A stretch of DNA of 64,000 bases, taken from Promineifilum sp019695075. Its GTDB lineage: Bacteria; Chloroflexota; Anaerolineae; Promineifilales; Promineifilaceae. The stretch is taken from the NCBI GenBank assembly GCA_026129185.1, contig JAHCIO010000008.1:62001-126000 (forward strand), in the 5' to 3' direction. The notes under the pieces are model-generated. The model was not told where the DNA came from. It was given only the letters and a program-made list of their open reading frames with translations, and made no database searches. Shown here piece by piece: positions 43,068 to 50,582 of the stretch. Positions within the stretch are counted from its first letter, which is position 1. The number at the start of each line of letters is the position of its first letter. The position numbers and the translations under genes are program-made.

Positions 43068-44029
43068 CCGTGCGCGTCGGTCTGGACATCGGCGGCACGA
43101 AGACGGCCGCGCTGATCATCGACGGCGATGGCCGGGCGCTCAGCCTCGTGCAGCGGCCGACAAACGTGAGCCGGCCCGACCGGCTGGTAGCCGGCATCGT
43201 CGCCACGGTCGACCGCGCGCTCGGCGAGGCCGGCGTGGGCCGCGCCGACGTGGCCGCCGTCGGCGTCGGCGTGCCCGGCCAGGTCGACCGCAACAGCGGC
43301 ACGGTGAAGTTGGCCGTTAACCTCAACCTCCACGAGCCGTTTCCGCTGGCCGACGCGCTGACGGTGGTGTTGGGCGCGCCGGTGACGCTGGAGAATGACG
43401 TTCGCGCCGCGGCCTTAGGCGCGTACCACTGGGCCAGCAAGAGCCGGCCGCTGACCAGCCTGGCCTATCTGAGCATCGGCACGGGCATCTCCGCCGGCCT
43501 GATCCTCGACGGCCGTCTCTATCGCGGCGCGCACGGCATGGCCGGCGAGATCGGCCACGTTCCGCTGGACGCGGCCGGGCCGCGCTGTGTCTGCGGCGGC
43601 TACGGCTGCCTGGAAGTCTTCGCCGCCGGGCCGGCCATCGCCGCGCAGGCCGCGGCCGTTTACCCCGCCGGCGCGCCGGCGCCCGACACGCAACAGGTCT
43701 ACGCCCTGGCCGCCGCCGGCGACCCCCTGGCCGAGCCGATCGTCGCCCGCGCGGCCGGCTATCTGGCGCGGGCCGTCTATTTGCTGGTGCTCAGCTATGA
43801 CGTCGAATGTGTTGTCCTGGGCGGCGGCGTCTCGCGGTCGGGCGAGGCGTTCGCGCGCCCGTTGCGCCGGGCGTTGGCGGCCCTGCGGGCCGATTCGCCC
43901 CTGGCGATGAGCATGTTGCCCGACGAAAAAGTGGTCGTCCTGCCCGGCGACGTCAACGCCGGCGCTGTCGGCGCGGTCTACCTGGCCGACCACAACCTCA
44001 ACCACACCGGAACCGCGAGTAGGAGGTGA
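43064..44029 (+). CDS. ROK-family sugar kinase, probable N-acetylglucosamine kinase
   Basis: A 321-residue kinase. It has the phosphate motif VGLDIGGTKTAALII, catalytic Asp in LENDVRAAALG, sugar-binding Glu/His in GEIGHVPL and the ROK zinc site CVCGGYGCLE. It lacks the DNA-binding domain of its neighbour, so it is a kinase. Family members phosphorylate glucose, GlcNAc or ManNAc at position 6; the adjacent NagA-like gene favours GlcNAc. It starts at GTG 43064 overlapping the repressor stop by 4 bases. A full SD (GGAGGTGA, 44022-44029) for a downstream start lies within its last codons. Confidence 0.88.
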   Translation: MTVRVGLDIGGTKTAALIIDGDGRALSLVQRPTNVSRPDRLVAGIVATVDRALGEAGVGRADVAAVGVGVPGQVDRNSGTVKLAVNLNLHEPFPLADALTVVLGAPVTLENDVRAAALGAYHWASKSRPLTSLAYLSIGTGISAGLILDGRLYRGAHGMAGEIGHVPLDAAGPRCVCGGYGCLEVFAAGPAIAAQAAAVYPAGAPAPDTQQVYALAAAGDPLAEPIVARAAGYLARAVYLLVLSYDVECVVLGGGVSRSGEAFARPLRRALAALRADSPLAMSMLPDEKVVVLPGDVNAGAVGAVYLADHNLNHTGTASRR

Positions 44030-44117
44030 ACCCGTCAAGAAGATGAGCGTATTGCCCAAGTGGATCCCGTTTAAACAACGCATGAGTAAGTCTGTCACAT
44101 TTCAATCGGAGGAAAGA

Positions 44118-45605
44118 ATGAAACGCATTGTCTATGGTGTTCTGTTGATCGCTCTGGTCGCCCTGCTGGCGGCCTGTGGCTCCAGCACGGTGGAGCAACT
44201 CGCGCCGACGTTGGAAGCCGCAGCCCAGGAAGTGGCCCCCACGCTCCAGGCGGCGGCCACCGAACTGGCCCCGACGCTTGAGGCTGTCGCGACCGAGGTC
44301 GCCCCGACGCTTGAGGCCGTGGCCACCACCGTGGCCGGCGGCGACGAGGCCGCGGCCGAGGGCAGCTTCCTGGAGCGCGCCCGCGCCGGCGAATTCACCG
44401 GCACGACCGTACACATCCTCGGCACGATGGTGGACGAGGAAGCGGCCAAGATGGAAGCGGCCGTCGCTCCGTTCGAGGAGCAGACCGGCATCGATGTCGT
44501 CTACGAAGGCTCCAAGGAGTTCGAGACGCAGATCAACGTTGCTGTTGACGCCGGCGCGCCGCCCGACATCGCCAACATCTCCCAACCGGCCATGGCCCAG
44601 CGCTTTGCCGCCGCAGGCGAGTTGGTGGACATCAGCAGCTTCCTGCCGCGCGAGAAGCTGCAAGAGACCTACATCGATAGCTGGCTCGACATGGCCACCA
44701 TGCCCGGCCCCGACGGCAACGACATCATTGCCGGCGTCTGGCACCGCGCTGCGGTCAAGAGCATGGTCTTCTACCCCAAGGCCGCCTTCGACGCCGCCGG
44801 CTACGAAGTGCCGGAGACGTGGGATGAGATGATGGCCCTGACGCAGCAGATCGCCGACGACGGCGACACAGCCTGGTGCATCGGCATCGAGTCCGGCGCG
44901 GCCACCGGTTGGGTGGCCACGGACTGGATGGAGAACATCATGCTGCGCACAACGTCGCTGGAGAACTACGACAAGTGGGTCACCGGCGAGCTGCCCTTCG
45001 CCTCGCCCGAGGTGAAGAACGCGGCCGAGATCATGGGCGACATCTGGCTCAACGAGGACTATGTCTATGGCGGCGTGCCGTCGATCGTCTCGACCTTCAT
45101 CGGCGACTCGCCCGTGCCCATGTTCCAGGACCCGCCCGGCTGCTGGTTCCACTCGCAGGCGGCGTGGATCACCGGCTTCTTCGGCGATGACACGCTCGTC
45201 GCCGGCGAAGACTATGACTTCTTCTACCTGCCGCCCATTGATGAGAGCCTCGGCCGCCCGGCCCTAGTCGCCGGCGACATGATGGTCATGTTCGAAGACC
45301 GGCCCGAAGTGCGCGCCCTGATGGAGTTCTTCAGCAAGGGCGAGGGCGTGGAGCAGTGGGTCCGCCAGGGTGGCGCATTGTCGCCGCACAAGGACGCCAG
45401 CCTCGACTGGTACGAGAGCACCGTCGACCGCAAGGTGGCCGAGCTGCTGGCCAACGCCACCAGCGTGCGCTTTGACGCCTCCGACCTGATGCCGGCCGAA
45501 GTCGGCGCGGGTTCCTTCTGGAAGGCTATGACGGACTGGATCAGCGGCTCGACCGACCTGGACACCGCCCTGGCCGAGATCGACGCCTCCTGGCCCCAGC
45601 AGTAG
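44118..45605 (+). CDS. Sugar ABC transporter solute-binding lipoprotein (CUT1 family 1)
   Basis: A 495-residue lipoprotein: MKRIVYGVLLIALVALLAAC with the lipobox Cys at 20. Directly after it come four 11-residue repeats (APTLEAAAQEV, APTLQAAATEL, APTLEAVATEV, APTLEAVATTV), forming an amphipathic helical spacer, then a UgpB/MalE-like binding domain (TVHILGTMVDEEAAKMEAAV, then GAPPDIANISQPAMAQRF). I placed the start at 44118 because GGAGG is well spaced and the signal peptide begins there; a start at 44043 with GGAGGTGA upstream is possible and would add 25 residues. No permease is adjacent, so it is an orphan binding protein that must use permeases elsewhere. The ligand is probably an amino sugar or oligosaccharide. 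Confidence 0.88.
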   Translation: MKRIVYGVLLIALVALLAACGSSTVEQLAPTLEAAAQEVAPTLQAAATELAPTLEAVATEVAPTLEAVATTVAGGDEAAAEGSFLERARAGEFTGTTVHILGTMVDEEAAKMEAAVAPFEEQTGIDVVYEGSKEFETQINVAVDAGAPPDIANISQPAMAQRFAAAGELVDISSFLPREKLQETYIDSWLDMATMPGPDGNDIIAGVWHRAAVKSMVFYPKAAFDAAGYEVPETWDEMMALTQQIADDGDTAWCIGIESGAATGWVATDWMENIMLRTTSLENYDKWVTGELPFASPEVKNAAEIMGDIWLNEDYVYGGVPSIVSTFIGDSPVPMFQDPPGCWFHSQAAWITGFFGDDTLVAGEDYDFFYLPPIDESLGRPALVAGDMMVMFEDRPEVRALMEFFSKGEGVEQWVRQGGALSPHKDASLDWYESTVDRKVAELLANATSVRFDASDLMPAEVGAGSFWKAMTDWISGSTDLDTALAEIDASWPQQ

Positions 45606-45624
45606 GCCTGGCACAATGACCGAG

Positions 45625-45659
45625 AGTGGGCCGCGCGCGGGCGCGGCCCACTTTCTTCT
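45625..45659 (+). terminator. Rho-independent terminator after the solute-binding protein gene
   Basis: AGTGGGCCGCGC (45625-45636) pairs with GCGCGGCCCACT (45641-45652), loop GCGG, followed by TTCTTCT. It lies 20 bp past the stop codon and 40 bp before the NagA start, so it may be partly read through. Confidence 0.8.
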
Positions 45660-45698
45660 ACGACACACGACGCCACACTACACCTCGATGGGGCCACC

Positions 45699-46847
45699 AT
45701 GCTCGCCATTCGCCACGCCACCCTCCTGACGCCCAACGCCACCCGCGACGACGCGACTGTGCTGCTCGACGATGGTCGCGTTGCCGCCGTCGGTGGGCCG
45801 GAGTTGGCCGTCCCGGCTGGGGCGGCCGTCCGCGACGCCGCCGGGCTGCTGCTGACGCCGGGCCTCATCGACCTACAGGTCAACGGCGGCTTCGGGCTGG
45901 ACTTCACCGCCGACCCAGAGACCATCTGGGACGTGGCCGCGGCCCTGCCGCGCTTCGGCGTCACGGCCTTCCTGCCAACGGTCATCACCTCGCCACCGGC
46001 CAAGTCGCAGACGGCGCAGCGCGTCCTGGGCGGTGGGCCGCCGGCCGGCTGGGCCGGGGCGCGCCCGCTGGGTCTGCACCTGGAGGGGCCGTTCCTCAAC
46101 CCCGGCAAGAAGGGCGCCCACAACCCGGCCTATCTGCGCCAGCCGTCGGCCGCCGGCCTGGGCGACTGGTCGCCAGAGACCGGCGTCCGCCTGGTGACGC
46201 TGGCCCCGGAGCTACCCTGGGCCGGCCAGGCCATCGCCGTGTTGGCGGGGCGGGGCGTCGTCGTCAGCGCCGGCCACTCGCTGGCGACCTTCGACGAGGC
46301 CGCGGCCGGCTTCGACAGTGGCGCGCGCTATGCCACCCACCTCTTCAACGCCATGCCCACCCTCCACCACCGCGAGCCGGGCCTGGTCGCCGCGGCGCTG
46401 GCCGACCCGCGCGTCGTCGTCGGCCTCATCCCCGACGGCCTACACGTCCACCCGGCGCTGGTGCGGCTGGTGTGGCAACTGCTCGGCCCCGACCGGCTGA
46501 ACCTGGTCACCGACGCGATGGCGGCGATGGGCATGGATCCCGGCGAGTACCTGTTGGGCGATTTCCGCGTCACCGTTGACGCCGGCTCCGCCCGGCTGGG
46601 CGACGGCACGCTGGCCGGCTGCGTCCTCTCGCTCGACGCCATCCTGCGCGCCTTCATCGCCTTCACCGGCGCGCCGTTGGCCGACGTGCTGGCGACGGTG
46701 ACGACGACGCCCGCGCGCCTGCTGGGGCTGGACGGGCAACTCGGCCGCGTCGCCCCCGGCTACGCCGCCGACCTGACGCTGCTGACGCCCGATCTGCGCG
46801 TCGTAGAGACGTTCGTCGGCGGGAAGTCGGTCTATCGCGCCGGCTGA
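45699..46847 (+). CDS. nagA: N-acetylglucosamine-6-phosphate deacetylase
   Basis: A 382-residue amidohydrolase that turns GlcNAc-6-P into GlcN-6-P and acetate. Family motifs are LIDLQVNGGFGLDF, LEGPFLNPGKKGAHN (metal Glu), SAGHSLATFDEA, ATHLFNAMPTLHHREPG, PDGLHVHP and VTDAMAAMGMDPG (catalytic Asp). The Gln in LIDLQVNGG replaces the usual first metal His, as in E. coli NagA, pointing to a mononuclear site. It lies after the repressor, kinase and binding protein, and a SIS-type deaminase follows after one gene, completing the route to fructose-6-phosphate. Confidence 0.93.
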   Translation: MLAIRHATLLTPNATRDDATVLLDDGRVAAVGGPELAVPAGAAVRDAAGLLLTPGLIDLQVNGGFGLDFTADPETIWDVAAALPRFGVTAFLPTVITSPPAKSQTAQRVLGGGPPAGWAGARPLGLHLEGPFLNPGKKGAHNPAYLRQPSAAGLGDWSPETGVRLVTLAPELPWAGQAIAVLAGRGVVVSAGHSLATFDEAAAGFDSGARYATHLFNAMPTLHHREPGLVAAALADPRVVVGLIPDGLHVHPALVRLVWQLLGPDRLNLVTDAMAAMGMDPGEYLLGDFRVTVDAGSARLGDGTLAGCVLSLDAILRAFIAFTGAPLADVLATVTTTPARLLGLDGQLGRVAPGYAADLTLLTPDLRVVETFVGGKSVYRAG

Positions 46848-46961
46848 CGGCCCAATGTGCAGGTGACGCCGCCGCCGCGGAGGGCTACAATCCCGCTACG
46901 CGGCGAATGGTCGTCACGCGCGGCCGCGCCGGGATGCTTTCCGCGAGGGTTCCTACCAGCG

Positions 46962-49418
46962 ATGAAAACGACGCGACACCTTTTGGCCGGCATTTTCCTC
47001 ATCAGCGCGGGCGCGCTGGCGCTGGAAGTCGTCCTGACGCGCATCTTCAGCGTGACGATGTGGTATCACTTCGCCTTTCTGGCCGTCTCGATGGCCCTGA
47101 TGGGCAGCGCCACGGCCGGCGTCGTCCTCTACTTCTTCCCGCGCCTGCGCGAGCCGGACGCGGCGCGCATCTGGATCGGCCGGGCGGCCGTGGCCCTGGC
47201 CGTCGCCGTGCCCATCGTCTTCCTGATCTACCTGCGCATCCCCTTTAGCCCGGTGCTGATGAACCGCGACGGCGTTTTCTCCGTCGCCCAACTGGGCTGG
47301 CTGGCGCTCATCTACGTGCTGCTGTCGGTGCCGTTCTTCCTGTCCGGCTCGGTGCTGGCCCTGTCGCTGGCCGGCTGGCCGGGCGACGCCGGGCGCGTCT
47401 ACGCCGCCGACCTCATTGGCGCAGCCCTGGGCTGCCTGCTCAGCGTCGCCGCCCTGTCGTGGTTGGGCGGCGTCAACGCCCTGCTGCTCATCGGCGTCGT
47501 CCTGGCCCTGGCCGCGGCGGCGTTCGTTCTGGGTCAGGGGCGACGGCGGCTTCTGCCCGCGGGCCTGGCGCTGCTCTTCACCGCCGGGCTGCTGGCCAGC
47601 AACGTCGCCGCGCCCTGGTTGCGCATCGTCGTCAACAAGGCCGGCGGCGCGGAACCGCCCATCGTCTATGAGCGCTGGAACATCCACTCCCGCGTCACGG
47701 TCTACGAGCCGGAGAACTACCCTTTCTTCTGGGGCGTGTCGCCGGTCAAGTGGGAGGAGGCCGTGGCCGCCGGTGGGCTGTGGGAGCACGCCCTGCTGCT
47801 CATCGACGCCGTGGCCGGCACGCCCATCCAGCGCTTCGCCGGCGACCTGGCCCAGGTGGACTTCCTGCGCTTCGACCTGACGGCCATCGCCTACCAGCTC
47901 AGCGACGCGCCGCGGACGCTGGTCATCGGCCCCGGCGGCGGTCGCGACGTACTGACCGCCCTGGCTTCCGGCGCGCCCCACGTCACCGCCGTCGAGGTCA
48001 ACCCGGCGGTCATCGAGGCCGTCCGCGGCCCCTTCGCCGACTTTGCCGGCAACCTCTATAGCCGGCCCGATGTCGACGTCATCGTCGCCGACGCGCGCGG
48101 CACCATCGACCGCAGCGCCGACCGCTACGACATCATCCAGGCATCGCTCATCGACACCTGGGCCGCCGGCGGCTCCGGCGCGTTCGCCCTCAGCGAGAAC
48201 AGCCTCTACACGCGCGAGGCCTTCGCCGGCTACTTCAACCACCTCAGCGACGACGGCATCTTGAGCATTTCGCGCTGGTATCTGCCCGGCCGCCCGGCGG
48301 AGACGCTGCGGCTGGTGGCCACGGGCATGGCCGGCTGGCAGGCCGCCGGCGTGGCCGACCCGCGCGGCCACGTCGCCGTCATCGCCATGCCCAACCGCGC
48401 CACCGCCCAGACCGAGGGCCTCTCGACGACGCTCTTCAAGCGGCAGCCCTTCACGCCCGCGGAGGTCGCCCGCCTGCAAGAGGTGGCCACGTCCTTCGGC
48501 TACGAGGTACTCTATGCGCCGGGGCTGGCCCCGGTGGAGGAAGTCGGCCAGTTCATCACCGACCCCGACCACGACGCCTTCATCCGCGCCTACCCGCTCG
48601 ACATCTCCCCGGCAACCGACAACCGGCCGTTCTTCTTCAACCTCATCCTGCTGGGCCACCTGTTCGACCCCGCCCTCAGCGGCAGCGGCGTCTACCGCAC
48701 CAGCATGGAGGCCATCACCATCCTCTTCGCCATCATCGTCGTCACGGCGACGCTGAGCGCCCTGTTCATCCTCGTGCCCCTCTGGGTCGGCGGGCGACGG
48801 CGCGGCCTGGCCCGGCCCGCCCCGGCCACGCTGGCCTACTTCGGCGGCCTGGGCCTGGCCTTCATGCTGGTCGAAATCCCGACGATGCAGAAGTTGACCG
48901 TCTACCTGGGCCAGCCGGTCTACTCGCTGGCGGTGGTACTCTTCTCGCTGCTGCTATTCAGCGGCCTGGGCAGCTGGTGGAGCGGGCGCTGGCCGGCCGA
49001 GACTATCGCTGCCCGCCTGCGGCGCGTCTTCCCGCTGCTGGCCGTCTTTCTGCTGCTCCATGCCCTGCTCAGCAGCGCCGTGCTGGCGCGGACGCTGTGG
49101 TTTGGCCTGCCGGCGCGGCTGCTGGTAGCCGTGCTGCTGCTGTCGGTGCTGGGCTTCCTGATGGGCATGCCCTTCCCCACCGGCATCCGCTGGGCCGGGC
49201 AGCGTCAGCCGACGGTCGTGCCCTGGCTGTGGGGCATCAACGGCGTCACGTCGGTGCTCGGCTCGGCCCTGGCCACGGCTCTGTCCATCCATATCGGCTT
49301 CCGGCTGACGCTACTGATCGCTGCGCTGCTCTACGCCGTCGTCGGCGCGCTGTTCGCCCTGGCCACGCGCCGCGCGGCAACGGGCTTGCCCGACCTGGAA
49401 CTGGGCATGACCGACTGA
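46962..49418 (+). CDS. Polytopic membrane protein with spermidine-synthase-like domain
   Basis: An 818-residue membrane protein. The N-terminal third has about seven TM helices (GIFLISAGALALEVVLTRIFSV, then VALAVAVPIVFLIYLRIPF). A Rossmann methyltransferase/spermidine-synthase-like domain lies in the middle (RTLVIGPGGGRDVLTALASGAPHVTAVEVNP, then DARGTIDRSADRYDIIQ), and a second set of about seven TM helices forms the C-terminus. The gatekeeper and putrescine-binding residues of true spermidine synthases cannot be recognised, so activity is unknown. I chose ATG 46962 (MKTTRHLLAG); earlier in-frame codons would add 35 poorly conserved residues. A possible -10 (TACAAT, 46886-46891) lies upstream. 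Its place inside the amino-sugar cluster is unexplained. Confidence 0.75.
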   Translation: MKTTRHLLAGIFLISAGALALEVVLTRIFSVTMWYHFAFLAVSMALMGSATAGVVLYFFPRLREPDAARIWIGRAAVALAVAVPIVFLIYLRIPFSPVLMNRDGVFSVAQLGWLALIYVLLSVPFFLSGSVLALSLAGWPGDAGRVYAADLIGAALGCLLSVAALSWLGGVNALLLIGVVLALAAAAFVLGQGRRRLLPAGLALLFTAGLLASNVAAPWLRIVVNKAGGAEPPIVYERWNIHSRVTVYEPENYPFFWGVSPVKWEEAVAAGGLWEHALLLIDAVAGTPIQRFAGDLAQVDFLRFDLTAIAYQLSDAPRTLVIGPGGGRDVLTALASGAPHVTAVEVNPAVIEAVRGPFADFAGNLYSRPDVDVIVADARGTIDRSADRYDIIQASLIDTWAAGGSGAFALSENSLYTREAFAGYFNHLSDDGILSISRWYLPGRPAETLRLVATGMAGWQAAGVADPRGHVAVIAMPNRATAQTEGLSTTLFKRQPFTPAEVARLQEVATSFGYEVLYAPGLAPVEEVGQFITDPDHDAFIRAYPLDISPATDNRPFFFNLILLGHLFDPALSGSGVYRTSMEAITILFAIIVVTATLSALFILVPLWVGGRRRGLARPAPATLAYFGGLGLAFMLVEIPTMQKLTVYLGQPVYSLAVVLFSLLLFSGLGSWWSGRWPAETIAARLRRVFPLLAVFLLLHALLSSAVLARTLWFGLPARLLVAVLLLSVLGFLMGMPFPTGIRWAGQRQPTVVPWLWGINGVTSVLGSALATALSIHIGFRLTLLIAALLYAVVGALFALATRRAATGLPDLELGMTD

Positions 49419-49460
49419 TCTCCGGCCGGGCAACCGGCCGCCAAGCAAACGAGTGATCCT

Positions 49461-50513
49461 ATGACAACCCTAACCCAAAGCCATCTCTACCGCGAAATCC
49501 ACGAGCAGCCCGACGTTCTGCGCCGCCTGCTGGATGAAGAAGAGGCCACGGCGCTGGCCCTGGCCGATCTCGTCCGCGGCCGGGACATTCAGCACGTCGT
49601 CATTGCCGCCCGCGGCACCAGCGACAACGCCGGCCGCTACGCCCAGTACGTTCTCGGCTCCATGAACGGCCTGTCGGTCGGGCTGGCCGCGCCGAGCCTG
49701 TTCACCATCTACCACCGCCCGCCCCGCTTCGGCAACGCCCTGGTGCTGGGCATCAGCCAGAGCGGCAAAAGCCCCGACATCGTCGCCGTGCTGGCCGAGG
49801 CGCGCCGGCAGGGAGCCGTCACGGCCGTGTTGACCAATCGCGTCGATTCGCCGCTGGCCGCGCAGGGGGATGTGGTCATCAATCTGCGCGCCGGTGAGGA
49901 GCGCGCCGTGGCAGCCACGAAGACCTACACCGCCGAACTGGCCGCGGTGGCGCTGCTCAGCGTGGCCCTGAGCGGCGACGCGGCGGCGCGGGCGGCGCTG
50001 TGGGCCGCGCCCGACGCCGTGGCGGCGACGCTGGCCATGAACGCGACCATCGCCGCCGTCGCCCCGCGCTATCGCTACATGCAGCGCTGCGTAGTCATCG
50101 GCCGCGGCTACAACTACGCCACCGCCTTCGAGACGGCGCTGAAGCTGAAGGAGATGACCTACACCATCGTCGAGCCGTATAGCAGCGCCGACTTCCTCCA
50201 CGGGCCGCTGGCCATGCTAGAGCCGGGCTTCCCGGCCATCGTCATCGCCCCGTCGGGGCGGCTGGCGGCCGAGGCGGAGGTCTTTATCGGCACGCTGCGC
50301 GAGCGGCAGGCGGAGGTCATCGCCATCAGCGACGACGCGGCCGTGCTGGCGGCGGCGCGCGTGCCGCTGGCGTTGCCGGCCAGCGTGCCGGAGTGGCTGT
50401 CGCCGCTGACGGCCATCATCCCCGGCCAACTCCTGGCTCTGCAACTGGCCCACGCCCGCGACTTCGACATCGACGCGCCGCGGGCCATTCGCAAGGTGAC
50501 AGAGACGGTCTGA
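49461..50513 (+). CDS. SIS-domain glucosamine-6-phosphate deaminase/isomerase (NagB-II/GlmS C-terminal-like)
   Basis: A 350-residue tandem-SIS protein. The first SIS domain shows IAARGTSDNAGRYAQYVL and GISQSGKSPDIVAVL, and the second shows VIGRGYNYATAFETALKLKEM and EPYSSADFLHGPLAML. It corresponds to the isomerase half of GlmS without the N-terminal glutaminase Cys domain, so it cannot use glutamine. Such proteins act as GlcN6P deaminases (NagB-II) or related sugar-amine isomerases (AgaS). With nagA and the kinase it would yield fructose-6-phosphate and ammonia. The stop lies within a 15-bp tandem repeat. Confidence 0.88.
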   Translation: MTTLTQSHLYREIHEQPDVLRRLLDEEEATALALADLVRGRDIQHVVIAARGTSDNAGRYAQYVLGSMNGLSVGLAAPSLFTIYHRPPRFGNALVLGISQSGKSPDIVAVLAEARRQGAVTAVLTNRVDSPLAAQGDVVINLRAGEERAVAATKTYTAELAAVALLSVALSGDAAARAALWAAPDAVAATLAMNATIAAVAPRYRYMQRCVVIGRGYNYATAFETALKLKEMTYTIVEPYSSADFLHGPLAMLEPGFPAIVIAPSGRLAAEAEVFIGTLRERQAEVIAISDDAAVLAAARVPLALPASVPEWLSPLTAIIPGQLLALQLAHARDFDIDAPRAIRKVTETV

Positions 50514-50571
50514 CCGCGGACGGTCTGACCGCGGACGGTCGAACCGCGGACGGTCGAACCGCGGACGGTCG
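50505..50571. repeat. 15-bp tandem palindromic repeat between convergent genes
   Basis: Four units of ACGGTCTGACCGCGG or ACGGTCGAACCGCGG (50505-50564) and a partial fifth. Each unit contains a dyad (CGGTC/GACCG). The array overlaps the last codons of the SIS gene and ends 12 bp before the LuxR gene stop, so it probably acts as a bidirectional transcript end. Confidence 0.85.
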
Positions 50572-50582
50572 GGCGCGGCGCT

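Noticed and set aside
46857..46961. Upstream in-frame extension of the spermidine-synthase-like protein
   Set aside because: The added residues are Pro/Arg/Ala-rich without conservation pattern, overlap a probable -10 box, and the protein starts normally at ATG 46962 with a TM helix.
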